Assembly: GCF_026013645.1 (NCBI RefSeq)
Contig: NZ_CP110224.1
Location: forward strand, 2,232,001-2,296,000
DNA from: Virgibacillus natechei
Lineage (GTDB): Bacteria; Bacillota; Bacilli; Bacillales; Amphibacillaceae
Length of the DNA: 64,000 nt
Reading direction: 5' to 3'
Under the pieces are notes generated by a model that saw nothing but the letters and a program-made list of their open reading frames with translations, did not search any database and was not told the DNA's origin. The position numbers and the translations under genes were made by a program. Of the stretch, positions 37,031-45,801 are shown in pieces (positions within the stretch are counted from its first letter, which is position 1; every line of letters begins with the position of its first letter).

Positions 37031-37309
37031 TTATGACATGAAAAAGAATAGGTATGCAATTCCTGTACAATGGATAATGATCAACATTGGTACTCCAACT
37101 ACAAACGAACGATGTTTCGTTTTATGGCGAAACATTTTCATTCCCATATAGGATCCAAATGATCCACCAAGAATAGATAATATCCAAAAGGTTCGCTCAG
37201 GAATACGAAACTGCTGTTTTTTTGCCTTCTGCTTATCCATTCCCATTAAGAAAAAGGTTATGGCACTTACACCTAGAATATAAATCACGATAGTATTCGC
37301 CTCGTTCAT
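37031..37309 (-). CDS. ysdA: DUF1294 family membrane protein YsdA
   Basis: A 92-residue protein with two or three hydrophobic segments and the DUF1294 core FFLMGMDKQKAKKQQFRIPE, followed by LGGSFGSYMGMKMFRHKTKH. The family is widespread in Firmicutes with no assigned function. AAGGGGAT precedes the ATG. It lies downstream of rplT as in B. subtilis, but a strong terminator and a dispersed-repeat copy separate it from the ribosomal genes. Confidence 0.87.
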   Translation of the reverse strand: MNEANTIVIYILGVSAITFFLMGMDKQKAKKQQFRIPERTFWILSILGGSFGSYMGMKMFRHKTKHRSFVVGVPMLIIIHCTGIAYLFFFMS

Positions 37310-37325
37310 CTTGCTATCCCCTTTA

Positions 37326-37405
37326 TTAGAAAATCAGCTTATCTCCAAGCCTTCAGGCAACTCACCATATTCAGCTAGTTAAGTAGCAGGAAAATCTTTC
37401 TGCTT
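37326..37405 (+). repeat. Dispersed intergenic repeat, copy C
   Basis: It begins TTAGAAAATCAGCTTATC and continues CCAAGCCTTCAGGCAA and AAGTAGCAGGAAAATC. It is diverged from copies B and G but keeps the order of conserved blocks. Confidence 0.6.
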
Positions 37406-37409
37406 TCTG

Positions 37410-37451
37410 CTAAAAAACGACCAAATCCAACTTAGAAAGGATTTGGTCGTT
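37410..37451 (-). terminator. Terminator of infC-rpmI-rplT
   Basis: AACGACCAAATCC (37417-37429) pairs with GGATTTGGTCGTT (37439-37451), followed by six T residues on the minus strand. Confidence 0.9.
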
Positions 37452-37461
37452 CAAATTAAAT

Positions 37462-37818
37462 TTATTTAATCGCGTCTTTAGCTTTCGTTGCTAATTGAGC
37501 AAATGCTTGTTCGTCATTAATAGCAAGATCTGATAACATTTTACGGTTAATGTCGATACCTGCTACTTTCAACCCGTGCATTAACTTGCTATATGAAAGA
37601 TCATTCAAACGAGCTGCAGCATTAATACGCGTAATCCATAATTTACGGAAATCACGTTTTTTCTGTCTGCGGTCACGATATGCATACATACCTGATTTCA
37701 TTACTTGTTGTTTTGCTGTTTTAAATAACGCATGCTTTGAACCATAATATCCTTTGGCTAATTTAAGAACGCGTTTACGACGTTGACGTGTTACTGTTCC
37801 ACCTTTTACACGTGGCAT
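37462..37818 (-). CDS. rplT: 50S ribosomal protein L20
   Basis: Early-assembly 23S rRNA-binding protein and, in B. subtilis, the autogenous repressor of infC-rpmI-rplT through the leader RNA. The 118-residue basic protein has [28 protein letters not shown] at the N terminus and the C-terminal globular domain with [31 protein letters not shown] precedes the ATG. It is the last gene of the operon. Confidence 0.98.
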   Translation of the reverse strand: MPRVKGGTVTRQRRKRVLKLAKGYYGSKHALFKTAKQQVMKSGMYAYRDRRQKKRDFRKLWITRINAAARLNDLSYSKLMHGLKVAGIDINRKMLSDLAINDEQAFAQLATKAKDAIK

Positions 37819-37876
37819 AATAGTTCCCTCCTAAAATACATATAGAAATCGTTAATTATATAATACCGAGCTTACC

Positions 37877-38074
37877 TTATTTATAAGGTAGCATTGTTTT
37901 GATACGTCTGTAGTCCCCTGCTGAAACTACTGTACTCTTGCGAAGCTTACGTTTCTGTTTTTGAGATTTATTTGCAAACATATGACTTGTGAATGCGTGT
38001 GAACGTTTAAGTTTACCAGTGCCGGTTTTTCTGAAACGTTTTTGAGAACCTTTATGAGATTTCATTTTAGGCAT
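37877..38074 (-). CDS. rpmI: 50S ribosomal protein L35
   Basis: A 65-residue, very basic ribosomal protein. The family signature [21 protein letters not shown] opens the protein, followed by RSHAFTSHM and [18 protein letters not shown]. It is the middle gene of infC-rpmI-rplT, 29 bases after infC, with AAGGAGG before the ATG. Confidence 0.98.
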   Translation of the reverse strand: MPKMKSHKGSQKRFRKTGTGKLKRSHAFTSHMFANKSQKQKRKLRKSTVVSAGDYRRIKTMLPYK

Positions 38075-38103
38075 AGTGAGTTCCTCCTTGTAATTGTAAC
38101 TAA

Positions 38104-38619
38104 TTATTTTTCTTTTAACGGAGCGACCATCATAAACATATTACGGCCTTCCATTTTTGGTTTGGATTCAATCGTTGCTACATCCTTAACTTGTTCAGCA
38201 AAACGATCCAAAACCTCTCGACCCAAATCCTTGTGTGTAATAGCACGTCCACGGAATCGAACTGCTGCTTTTACTTTATCGCCATTATCAAGAAATTTTC
38301 TAGCATTCTTTAATTTCGTATCAAAATCATGTTGGCCAATACCTGGAGTGAATCGAACTTCTTTGACATTGATAACTTTTTGCTTCTTCCGTGCTTCTTT
38401 CTCTTTCTTTTGCTGTTCAAAACGATATTTACCAAAGTCCATGATGCGACAAACTGGTGGTTTTGCATTTGGAGCAACCAATACTAAATCCAGATTCCTC
38501 GTTTGAGCAATGTCCAATGCTTCGTTACGTGATTTCACTCCAAGCTGATCACCATTTGAGTCGATAAGACGTACTTCTCTAGCACGAATCTTTTCGTTTA
38601 CATTCATATCTTTGCTAAT
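38104..38619 (-). CDS. infC: Translation initiation factor IF-3 (ATT start)
   Basis: Binds the 30S subunit, prevents premature 50S joining and proofreads the start codon. The start is the rare ATT at 38617-38619, nine bases after GGAGG, giving [20 protein letters not shown]; this matches the AUU start of B. subtilis infC and allows IF-3 to limit its own translation. The 171-residue product has the N-terminal domain, a basic linker ([14 protein letters not shown]) and the C-terminal domain with [14 protein letters not shown]. An upstream ATG reading does not fit the family. Confidence 0.96.
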   Translation of the reverse strand: MSKDMNVNEKIRAREVRLIDSNGDQLGVKSRNEALDIAQTRNLDLVLVAPNAKPPVCRIMDFGKYRFEQQKKEKEARKKQKVINVKEVRFTPGIGQHDFDTKLKNARKFLDNGDKVKAAVRFRGRAITHKDLGREVLDRFAEQVKDVATIESKPKMEGRNMFMMVAPLKEK

Positions 38620-38683
38620 ATCCAGCCACCTCCAAAATTTTATACTTGCTGATCGACCTAGTATTGACAAGCAATTTTAATAA

Positions 38684-38829
38684 ATAAAAAAAGTGTCGGT
38701 ACATCATGCACCCACACGTCTCCATTTGTCTTTTAAAAAAAGTTGGAACCAGTCAACTACATAAAGTATGCGTTGATCAGGTGAGAAGCGGGTGCCTCTA
38801 CTTGTCTTTAGATCATTTAATTTTGCAAC
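38684..38829 (-). ncRNA. L20 leader (ribosomal protein autoregulatory leader)
   Basis: The minus strand contains AGACAAGTAGAGGCACCCGC and the rest of the pattern of the Firmicutes L20 leader, then an attenuator hairpin (GTGTGGGTGCA with TGTACCGACAC, mismatch and wobble tolerated, 38693-38717) followed by seven T. Excess L20 is expected to stabilise the terminator before infC. Confidence 0.88.
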
Positions 38830-38835
38830 TTATTA

Positions 38836-38864
38836 AGAATAGCATCTTTACACTCTATTGTCAA
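38836..38864 (-). promoter_or_regulatory. SigA promoter of infC-rpmI-rplT
   Basis: On the minus strand TTGACA (38859-38864), 17 bases and TATTCT (38836-38841), just upstream of the L20 leader. Confidence 0.8.
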
Positions 38865-38904
38865 GAATCATTTTAAACGAACTATGAGTTTCTCTCGTCT
38901 TTTC

Positions 38905-38995
38905 GTCTAGCGCGCTCAGCGTATATTGAAACTGCCAAGAATACGCGGGCATATCCTTGGCAGTTTCATTGCACGTCTTGGGACTGGCGCGTTAA
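38905..38995. repeat. Long hairpin element between infC promoter and thrS
   Basis: GAAACTGCCAAG (38928-38939) pairs with CTTGGCAGTTTC (38956-38967), and the loop itself pairs further (ATA/TAT, GC/GC). An outer TAGCGCGC/GCGCGTTA stem (one G-U) encloses it. There is no T-run on either side, so it is not a standard terminator. Confidence 0.5.
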
Positions 38996-39050
38996 TCCTC
39001 GCTCGCCTCACCGATAACATTTGGACTTCAATTAATTCCCTCACTAAAAA

Positions 39051-39117
39051 CATTTTGCATCGTAAGTGCGGGCTTTAACTTTTGCCACAAAGCTTGGCGA
39101 TATGCCTCATTTTCTAA
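39051..39117 (-). repeat. Dispersed intergenic repeat, copy H (reverse orientation)
   Basis: Read on the minus strand it begins TTAGAAAATGAGGCATATCG, then CCAAGCTTTGTGGCAAAAG and CGCACTTACGATGC. It starts at the thrS stop codon. It is the only copy seen in this orientation. Confidence 0.55.
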
Positions 39118-41058
39118 TTACGTTCGTATTTCTTTTTCATCAATTTCTTTATTTATCAATTTCACGAAATCCTCAAAACCTAGAGTTTCAGATTGTTTTT
39201 CTCCATACCTTCTTACATTCACTGCATTTTCTTCAATTTCATTATCGCCTAGAACCAATGCAAAAGGTACTTTTTGCGTCTGTGCTTCCCTAATTTTATA
39301 GCCAATCTTTTCATTTCGTTCGTCCACGGAGACACGCACACCTTGACGTCTTAATTTATCCTCTACCTTTTTCGCATAATCCAAATGTACATCTGGTGAT
39401 ACCGGTATAATTTTCGCTTGGACTGGTGCTAGCCATGTTGGAAATGCACCCTTATATTCCTCGATAAGAAATGCTACAAAACGCTCCATTGTTCCTACCA
39501 CACCACGATGAATAACGACTGGACGATGGTCTTTGCCATCCTCTCCAACATAGGTTAATTCAAAGCGTTCTGGTAAATGGAAATCTAATTGGACAGTAGA
39601 TAATGTTTCGTCTTTCCCTAAGGCTGTTTTCACCTGAACATCAAGCTTTGGACCATAAAACGCTGCCTCTCCTACAGCTACGACATATTCAACTCCCATG
39701 TCCTCTAACGTTTCTTTTAACATTGCTTGTGCCTTATCCCACATTTCATCATTGTCAACATATTTTTCCTTGTCCGCTGGATCGCGATAAGAAAGACGGA
39801 AATAGTAATCTTCAATACTAAAATCTTCGTATACTTTTTGTATCAGTTCTACCACACGAATAAATTCCTCTTTTAATTGATCAGGTCGAGCGAAAATATG
39901 AGCATCATTTAATGTCATGGCACGTACCCGCTGTAACCCAGCTAAAGCACCAGACTTTTCGTGTCGATGCATCGTACCAAGTTCTGCTATCCGAACCGGT
40001 AGATTACGATAACTGTACATCTCGTTTTTATAAACCATCATGTGATGCGGACAATTCATCGGACGTAGTACTAAATCTTCATTATCCATTTCAAGTGTTG
40101 GAAACATATCATCTTTATAATGATCCCAATGTCCGCTTTGTTTATATAAATCAACGCTTCCTAATACGGGTGTGTAAACATGGTCATATCCTAAGCGTTC
40201 TTCCAAATCTACGATATAGCGTTCAATATTACGACGAATGGTTGCACCTTTAGGCAGCCATAACGGGAGACCTTGTCCCACATCTTGTGAGACCGTAAAT
40301 AAGCCCAGCTCTTTGCCTAATTTACGATGGTCACGTTCTTTTCTTTCTTCCAGGATCTGTAAATGTTCATCAACCTGATTTTGTTTTTCAAAAGCTGTAC
40401 CATAAATACGCTGCAATTGCTGATTATCACTATCTCCTCGCCAGTATGCCCCGGATATAGTCAGTAATTTAAAAGCCTTTATTTTGTTTGTTGCAGGGAC
40501 GTGTACCCCCCTACATAAATCAAAAAAATCACCTTGTTGATAGATACTTACTTGCTCATCTTCTGGAATAGAATCAATCAATTCACGTTTAAGATGGTCG
40601 TCGTTAAACATTTCTTTTGCCTTTTGACGTGATACCACCAACCGTTCTATTTCCAAACTTTCATCAACAATCCGCTTCATTTCCTTTTCTATCTTTGGAA
40701 GGTCTTCTGGTTTAATTACATGATCCATTTCCACATCGTAATAGAAGCCTTCCTCGATTACTGGACCAACGCCAAATTTGACATCTTTATAAATCCGTTT
40801 TATCGCCTGGGCCATTAAATGTGCTGTAGAGTGACGCATAATGTCAATTCCTTCTTGATTTTTATACGTTATGATTTCAATCTTTCCGCCACTAGATAAT
40901 TCTCGCCTAAGATCAACTAACACACCATCCAACTTAATAGCGATAGCTTGTTTTTTTAAACCAGGAGAAATCGCACCTGCAATTTCTTCACCAGTTGTCC
41001 CTGATGCAAACTGTTTCTGCGTTTCATCTGGAAATACAATTGAAATTTCTGCTGCCAT
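39118..41058 (-). CDS. thrS: Threonyl-tRNA synthetase
   Basis: Charges tRNA-Thr and edits mis-acylated serine. The 646-residue enzyme shows the TGS domain (about 1-65), the editing domain with [13 protein letters not shown] and GFYYDVE, class II motif 1, motif 2 with [21 protein letters not shown], motif 3 [21 protein letters not shown], and an anticodon-binding C terminus. The start at 41058 ([11 protein letters not shown]) follows GGGAG; a longer in-frame start is not supported. It is controlled by the T-box upstream. Confidence 0.98.
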   Translation of the reverse strand: MAAEISIVFPDETQKQFASGTTGEEIAGAISPGLKKQAIAIKLDGVLVDLRRELSSGGKIEIITYKNQEGIDIMRHSTAHLMAQAIKRIYKDVKFGVGPVIEEGFYYDVEMDHVIKPEDLPKIEKEMKRIVDESLEIERLVVSRQKAKEMFNDDHLKRELIDSIPEDEQVSIYQQGDFFDLCRGVHVPATNKIKAFKLLTISGAYWRGDSDNQQLQRIYGTAFEKQNQVDEHLQILEERKERDHRKLGKELGLFTVSQDVGQGLPLWLPKGATIRRNIERYIVDLEERLGYDHVYTPVLGSVDLYKQSGHWDHYKDDMFPTLEMDNEDLVLRPMNCPHHMMVYKNEMYSYRNLPVRIAELGTMHRHEKSGALAGLQRVRAMTLNDAHIFARPDQLKEEFIRVVELIQKVYEDFSIEDYYFRLSYRDPADKEKYVDNDEMWDKAQAMLKETLEDMGVEYVVAVGEAAFYGPKLDVQVKTALGKDETLSTVQLDFHLPERFELTYVGEDGKDHRPVVIHRGVVGTMERFVAFLIEEYKGAFPTWLAPVQAKIIPVSPDVHLDYAKKVEDKLRRQGVRVSVDERNEKIGYKIREAQTQKVPFALVLGDNEIEENAVNVRRYGEKQSETLGFEDFVKLINKEIDEKEIRT

Positions 41059-41078
41059 TATAAAACACTCCCTTGATA

Positions 41079-41117
41079 TTAGAAAACTTGGCATTCAATA
41101 AGCCTTCAGTGAATGCT
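41079..41117 (+). repeat. Dispersed intergenic repeat, copy D (truncated)
   Basis: It begins TTAGAAAACTTGGCATTC and continues AAGCCTTCAGTGAATGC; GCATTC/GAATGC forms a hairpin. It lies inside the thrS 5' untranslated region, between the T-box terminator and the ribosome site. Confidence 0.55.
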
Positions 41118-41120
41118 AAA

Positions 41121-41401
41121 GCAATAAAAATAAGACGCTCGTCCCTTTGCATATTCGCAAAGGGACGAACGTCTGACACGTCGTGGTTCCACCCTAATTT
41201 CCATCGTAAAAATTCATGGCTCATTAAATCTTTAACGCAGAATTTACGCCACTATTTCTTTAAATAGCAGGGTTCCAAGGTGGTAATTACTTGTTTGATA
41301 GGGGAAGCTTCCAGCCATAGACTTCCTTCTCTTATCTATACAAAACCCAAATAATCGTATCCTTATCTTTACCTTTTTTCATTAATTAGTATAATTATAT
41401 A
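41121..41401 (-). ncRNA. T-box leader of thrS
   Basis: The minus strand has the T-box AGGGTGGAACCACG (41182-41195) and a long terminator (GACGTTCGTCCCTTTGC with GCAAAGGGACGAGCGTC, 41134-41173) followed by TTATTTTTATT. Stem I upstream includes an ACC triplet in TTACCACC that is a reasonable threonine specifier; I could not fold it fully by eye. Confidence 0.92.
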
Positions 41402-41407
41402 ATCTGT

Positions 41408-41436
41408 ATTATAGCCTTTCATTATAATAAAATCAA
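41408..41436 (-). promoter_or_regulatory. SigA promoter of thrS
   Basis: On the minus strand TTGATT (41431-41436), 17 bases and a perfect TATAAT (41408-41413). It abuts the ytxC stop codon, and no terminator separates the two genes. Confidence 0.72.
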
Positions 41437-41438
41437 GC

Positions 41439-42296
41439 TTAATTATTTTGGTTCATTACTTTATGTGCAAAAGGGAATTTTCGATAGGGTTCAAAATCTA
41501 CTTTTTCCTGAAAAACATTAATCACAGTCAATGTTTTCGATTCAGATGGATGATCCCCATATATTTTTATTTTTTGTGGTGCCATAGCAATTAATGGTGA
41601 CAAATTTAGTTCATTCGCATCTAGCCCAACAATATAAAGGGGTTCTTTTTGCATGAACGTTCGTAATTCCATTTTTGAAAAACGCTTCCCATTTTGTTTA
41701 TAAAAGGAAAAAGTGTTTCCTTGCAATACGTGAATTACATTATAGCTTGGTTCTTTTTTTGCAATATATTCACGAAGCGTATTCACAAATGCCTGGTGAT
41801 CTTCCTCTCGTTTAAATTCATCAATTGCTAATCCTACATAATGGATTAACTGGTCTGTAAATACTTTCAATCGAAATTTAACAATTGAATCATAGTGAAC
41901 CGTTGATTCATCTTTGATATTTGCTATAAATAATGATTTAAGTAACATTCTTGGATCCTTTGTATTTCTTACTTGCTTGCTGTCTGCATCAGCTCCTTCA
42001 AAAATCCATTCTGCTAATCCCATAATCCGTTCAATTTCATCGATATTTGAATAATAATAATATTTTCCGATGATACTTTTAATCGTACTTCTTAAGCGAT
42101 GTGAAACAAATACATCAGCCATCGATTTTGCAATTGTTTCGGTAAGTTCATTGCTGCGTAATTTAGATTCAAGTCGTAAATGATTCCCCCAATCTTCATT
42201 GGTTTTCCAATGCAGTTCAATTTGCTTGTTATAACTAAATAACTGCTCACAAAAACTAATTACTTCCTTGTCTGATTCGAAATATACTTCCTGCAA
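41439..42296 (-). CDS. ytxC: YtxC-like sporulation-associated protein
   Basis: A 285-residue protein matching the YtxC family by size and position between thrS and dnaI. The sequence is soluble, with alternating helical segments (VSHRLRSTIKSIIGKYYYY and the YTFDQLIHYVGLAIDEF-like region) and the C-terminal MELRTFMQKEPLYIVGLDANELN. No catalytic motif is visible, and the function is unknown. It is separated from dnaI by a strong terminator. Confidence 0.8.
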   Translation of the reverse strand: MQEVYFESDKEVISFCEQLFSYNKQIELHWKTNEDWGNHLRLESKLRSNELTETIAKSMADVFVSHRLRSTIKSIIGKYYYYSNIDEIERIMGLAEWIFEGADADSKQVRNTKDPRMLLKSLFIANIKDESTVHYDSIVKFRLKVFTDQLIHYVGLAIDEFKREEDHQAFVNTLREYIAKKEPSYNVIHVLQGNTFSFYKQNGKRFSKMELRTFMQKEPLYIVGLDANELNLSPLIAMAPQKIKIYGDHPSESKTLTVINVFQEKVDFEPYRKFPFAHKVMNQNN

Positions 42297-42388
42297 TACA
42301 TATCACCCTCACCCAACACCAAACTGTTACATTATATGGACATAAGGTCGAAAACATGTATAAACCATCAAAACTAGTAAGAATATTT

Positions 42389-42438
42389 GGTTAAATAAAA
42401 TAGCTAGTACCAAGAATTGCTTCTTTGTACTAGCTATT
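42389..42438 (-). terminator. Terminator of nrdR-dnaB-dnaI
   Basis: AATAGCTAGTAC (42399-42410) pairs with GTACTAGCTATT (42427-42438), continued by inner AAGAA/TTCTT pairing. TTTTATTT follows on the minus strand. Confidence 0.88.
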
Positions 42439-42450
42439 ATACTCATTTTA

Positions 42451-43377
42451 TTAATCTCGACGGTTATATCCGTCTATTTCAACTGCTTTACTGACCTGTT
42501 TAATCCGTTCAACTATCCTTCCAGCTTTCACCGTTTCAACACCAGTACGCGTTGATGCCAAATGCCCTTCCAGTTGCTCTAGGCTATAGTTCGATGTAAA
42601 GAAAACAGGTAATCTTTCCATCATTCGGTATTGCAGAATGGATCCCAGTATTTCATCACGAAACCAAGCAGATTGCATTTCCGCACCAATATCATCTAAC
42701 ATTAATACATCTGCTTTCTTAAAAAATTCTATTTTCTCGTTAATAGAGTCATCTTTCATGGAGGCTTTAATCTCGCGGACAAGCTCTGGCATGTAGATCA
42801 TCATAGTCGATATATTTACTTTTTTTAATTCATTCGCTAATGCACCTAAAAAGTATGTTTTACCTATCCCGAACCTTCCATAGAAATATATTCCCTTTTG
42901 GGGGATCCCATCTTTTACTTCCCTTATAAAGTTGAATAATTCCATAATAGCTATATTTCTTTCTCCATCTTCATCTATACCTTCAAAGGTTGCTTCCAAA
43001 ATCTCTTTAGGCATATACAAGCTTTGAATTAAGTTTTGCTGTTGCATTTGTTTTTCATGGGCTATACGGGTATGGCACTTTTCATAGGACAAATGAATTT
43101 CATTGTTATCAACATGCAAGATCGGCGAATACCCTTGTATCATATTTTTACATCCACCAAATGAGGCACAATTGTCACATTGTTTAGACTGTGTCTTGTA
43201 CTCATGCAATTTAATCAGATTTTTCTCGATTTCTTTTTGACTTATTTGTGGATGAAATGATAAGAATTCCTTAATTTCTGGATCATTTAGTACCTCATGT
43301 TTTATTTTCATATAATTATCTTTGAAATTTTCATTTTCCTGCATCCACTTTTTCAACGTGGACTGTACTGGCTTCAT
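42451..43377 (-). CDS. dnaI: Primosomal helicase loader DnaI
   Basis: AAA+ loader that delivers the replicative helicase DnaC to DNA with DnaB and DnaD. The 308 residues contain a zinc-binding N-terminal region with Cys67, Cys70, Cys76, Cys101 and His102, Walker A GRFGIGKT at 167-174 and Walker B ADVLMLDDIGAE. Sensor region FFTSNYSLEQLE follows. It is four bases after dnaB, so the two are coupled. Confidence 0.96.
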   Translation of the reverse strand: MKPVQSTLKKWMQENENFKDNYMKIKHEVLNDPEIKEFLSFHPQISQKEIEKNLIKLHEYKTQSKQCDNCASFGGCKNMIQGYSPILHVDNNEIHLSYEKCHTRIAHEKQMQQQNLIQSLYMPKEILEATFEGIDEDGERNIAIMELFNFIREVKDGIPQKGIYFYGRFGIGKTYFLGALANELKKVNISTMMIYMPELVREIKASMKDDSINEKIEFFKKADVLMLDDIGAEMQSAWFRDEILGSILQYRMMERLPVFFTSNYSLEQLEGHLASTRTGVETVKAGRIVERIKQVSKAVEIDGYNRRD

Positions 43378-43381
43378 ATTA

Positions 43382-44746
43382 TCATCCTTGGATGTGATTA
43401 TTTTTATTACTACTTGAATACTGATTTAACATATCAGCAATTTCTTTTTTTTCTTTTGCTAAATCGATCGATGGCTGTTTTTTAGCTTCCTTTTTCTTTG
43501 TATTATTTCTTTCCTTAAACCAATCTGGAACTATTTCATTTGACACCGGTTTTCGGTAATTTGATCTAGGCTTTGTAGCTTTCTGATGACTTTCCTGTTC
43601 CTTTTTTGCAAAAGCCATAGCTTCTTTCGCTGATTTTAAATTTGCCCGTGACCAATGACTTGCAATTTTTTCCAAATAGGCTTTGGACAACTTCATATTT
43701 GATTGCAATAACACATAATGTATTAACACATTCATAACCGGAGAAGGCAATCCTTGGGATGTCATGACCCCTCGAATTACTTTCATATCCTGTTCTGATG
43801 CATGGTTACCACTGGATAGGTCTTCCAGTAATTGTTTTGGCGTAATTAGTTCCAACTCATGAATAAGCTGTTCTTCTTTCGTCTCTGGCTTATAATCCGT
43901 TGGCTGCTGTTCTGGTGTTGTTTCAGCTTTATTCTTTAATTGAATCGGTACTTCATTGTGCTTGGCTTTAAACAAATCATGACAAGCAGTTTTAAATTCA
44001 TCTAAATCTAACTTGTTCTCTGCTGTCAAAGCCCATAAAACTGCCTTTTCAATTTCATATGCTGCAAGATCATATAACTGCATCATTTGTGATATTACTT
44101 TTTTATTTTGTGCTGTTAACACTTTATTAACAGGAATTATCCGTTGCTTTAGCATGAGTTCCATCCAGGAAAAATCGATTTTATCTTCGCGTATTTCTGG
44201 AGCCTCTTCATCCGCTGGTTGTGACTCAACAGCCTCAAAGGATGGCTTAAAAGTTTGGAAAACGTCATTAAAAGATGCCGTTATATTTGTTCCCATTTGT
44301 TGATTTGGTACTATGACATAGTGATCTTTCAATCCTTTGAAGCTACGTTCACCGATGTGGTGGTAAAGAAGCTGGGCAAGCATCGCATCCTTGAAAAATT
44401 CAGTTGGAGCAAATGGGCTTTGTAACTCATAGGTGTACATATTGGTTGTCTCTTCATTATTTTTAAAGGTTTTTAATAACCCAATACCTTCAAGTTTTAA
44501 TCTTGCTTGATATATTTCATCCAACGGTAAATTTAAATAATTCATTAAAGTATGGTGCGTTTGAGGCACAGTTTCACGCTGTAATTCTATTTCATGCAAA
44601 AGTGTCTGATATAACGTCACCGCCTGCATACCGATAAGCGGCTGATACAGATGGGTTAAGGATTTTGCATAGTCAACAGGCAGATACTCTTTTACAATTA
44701 CATAGTATCCTTCGATAGGCAAAATTTTACCAATATATTGCATCAT
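43382..44746 (-). CDS. dnaB: Replication initiation/membrane attachment protein DnaB
   Basis: Bacillus-type helicase co-loader, unrelated to the E. coli helicase of the same name. The 454-residue protein has the N-terminal DDBH1 region (YAKSLTHLYQPLIGMQAVTLY), a charged linker around 270-290, and the C-terminal DDBH2 motif near 330-395 (VLIHYVLLQSNMKLSKAYLEKIASHW). A Lys- and Asn-rich tail closes the protein. GAGGGAGCG precedes the ATG pair. It lies between nrdR and dnaI as in B. subtilis. Confidence 0.96.
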   Translation of the reverse strand: MMQYIGKILPIEGYYVIVKEYLPVDYAKSLTHLYQPLIGMQAVTLYQTLLHEIELQRETVPQTHHTLMNYLNLPLDEIYQARLKLEGIGLLKTFKNNEETTNMYTYELQSPFAPTEFFKDAMLAQLLYHHIGERSFKGLKDHYVIVPNQQMGTNITASFNDVFQTFKPSFEAVESQPADEEAPEIREDKIDFSWMELMLKQRIIPVNKVLTAQNKKVISQMMQLYDLAAYEIEKAVLWALTAENKLDLDEFKTACHDLFKAKHNEVPIQLKNKAETTPEQQPTDYKPETKEEQLIHELELITPKQLLEDLSSGNHASEQDMKVIRGVMTSQGLPSPVMNVLIHYVLLQSNMKLSKAYLEKIASHWSRANLKSAKEAMAFAKKEQESHQKATKPRSNYRKPVSNEIVPDWFKERNNTKKKEAKKQPSIDLAKEKKEIADMLNQYSSSNKNNHIQG

Positions 44747-44772
44747 TCTATACGCTCCCTCTTTCTTGCACT

Positions 44773-45240
44773 TTAGGATTTATTTTTATCTGCATTGATT
44801 AAATCCTTTAATTCATCGAGAAAGACACTAATATCCTTAAATTGACGATATACAGAGGCAAAACGAACGTATGCTACCTCGTCAACTTTGGAAAGTCTGT
44901 CCATTACCATTTCTCCAATTTCTTTACTGTCTATTTCCGAAACACCTGTATTACGTAATTCTTTTTCCACATTGAAAGTGATTTCCTCTATATTATCGAG
45001 CGGCACTGGACGTTTCTCACAAGCTTTAATTAGACCCCTAATTAGTTTTTCCTTGCTAAACTCCTGTCTTGCTCCATCTTTTTTAACTACGATCAAAGGG
45101 GCTTCTTCAAGCCGTTCAAATGTTGTAAAACGAAAGTCACATTGCTCACATTCTCGGCGTCGGCGTATGGATTGCCCCTCTTCATTTGGGCGTGAATCAA
45201 GAACCTTCGTGTTTTTATAGTGACAATTGGAACATCTCAT
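44773..45240 (-). CDS. nrdR: Ribonucleotide reductase repressor NrdR
   Basis: Zinc-ribbon/ATP-cone repressor that senses dATP and ATP and blocks ribonucleotide reductase operons. The 155-residue form has zinc cysteines at 3, 6, 31 and 34, the [18 protein letters not shown] segment and an ATP-cone from about 46 to 136. The ATG at 45240 lies eight bases after GGAGG and gives the family start MRCSNC; a GTG three codons upstream overlaps the ribosome site. It heads nrdR-dnaB-dnaI. Confidence 0.96.
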   Translation of the reverse strand: MRCSNCHYKNTKVLDSRPNEEGQSIRRRRECEQCDFRFTTFERLEEAPLIVVKKDGARQEFSKEKLIRGLIKACEKRPVPLDNIEEITFNVEKELRNTGVSEIDSKEIGEMVMDRLSKVDEVAYVRFASVYRQFKDISVFLDELKDLINADKNKS

Positions 45241-45266
45241 TTCGTTCACCTCCGTTGTATCAATAT

Positions 45267-45662
45267 CTATCCGTTTTCTTTTAGAGTGATTAGCTGTAAC
45301 TCTTGATTCACCTTGTTATATAATTGTTGAATCACCTTTGTACTGTAGCCAAAATCAAAAGGAAAAATAGATTCCGTCGTAACTGAAAAGTCAATCGCCG
45401 TGTGGTAAGGTCTAACCATAATTACCGTAGCAACGATAAATACTTTTTTTCCCTTTTTAACAAACACACTTATTTCACCATGTTCTTTTGAAGTTGCGTT
45501 TATTTCATACACTTGGGAATGCGTAAAGTAATTCTCAAGCATATTTATCCCTTTTTCTTTTGTTGTCTTATAGTAATGTGTTTGGAGTGATGCATCCTCA
45601 TGATTTTCTCTCGTCTCTGCATGGTTGGTAAAATATTTATTAATTTTCGTTTTGAATGACAT
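45267..45662 (-). CDS. Conserved hypothetical cytosolic protein
   Basis: A 131-residue protein with a charged N-terminal third and a compact alpha/beta C-terminal half ([34 protein letters not shown] and [21 protein letters not shown]). I do not recognise a domain with confidence; similar unnamed cytosolic proteins occur in Bacillaceae. It occupies the place of speD between gapB and nrdR in B. subtilis but bears no resemblance to S-adenosylmethionine decarboxylase. GGGGTG precedes the ATG, and it may be co-transcribed with nrdR. Confidence 0.7.
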   Translation of the reverse strand: MSFKTKINKYFTNHAETRENHEDASLQTHYYKTTKEKGINMLENYFTHSQVYEINATSKEHGEISVFVKKGKKVFIVATVIMVRPYHTAIDFSVTTESIFPFDFGYSTKVIQQLYNKVNQELQLITLKENG

Positions 45663-45737
45663 CCCTACACCCCGATGTATCTGATTTAGTATATATTCCT
45701 CTATTTTAACATGTTTCTCTTAATTCCTCTATCATTA

Positions 45738-45793
45738 AAAAAACAAAGCATCTATATGAATACCGAATAAATACGGTAAGTAATAGATGCTTT
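45738..45793 (-). terminator. Terminator of gapB
   Basis: AAAGCATCTAT pairs with ATAGATGCTTT (ends at 45745 and 45793) with an inner ACCG/CGGT. A TTTGTTTTTTTAAT run follows on the minus strand. Confidence 0.82.
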
Positions 45794-45801
45794 AAATAAA
45801 A

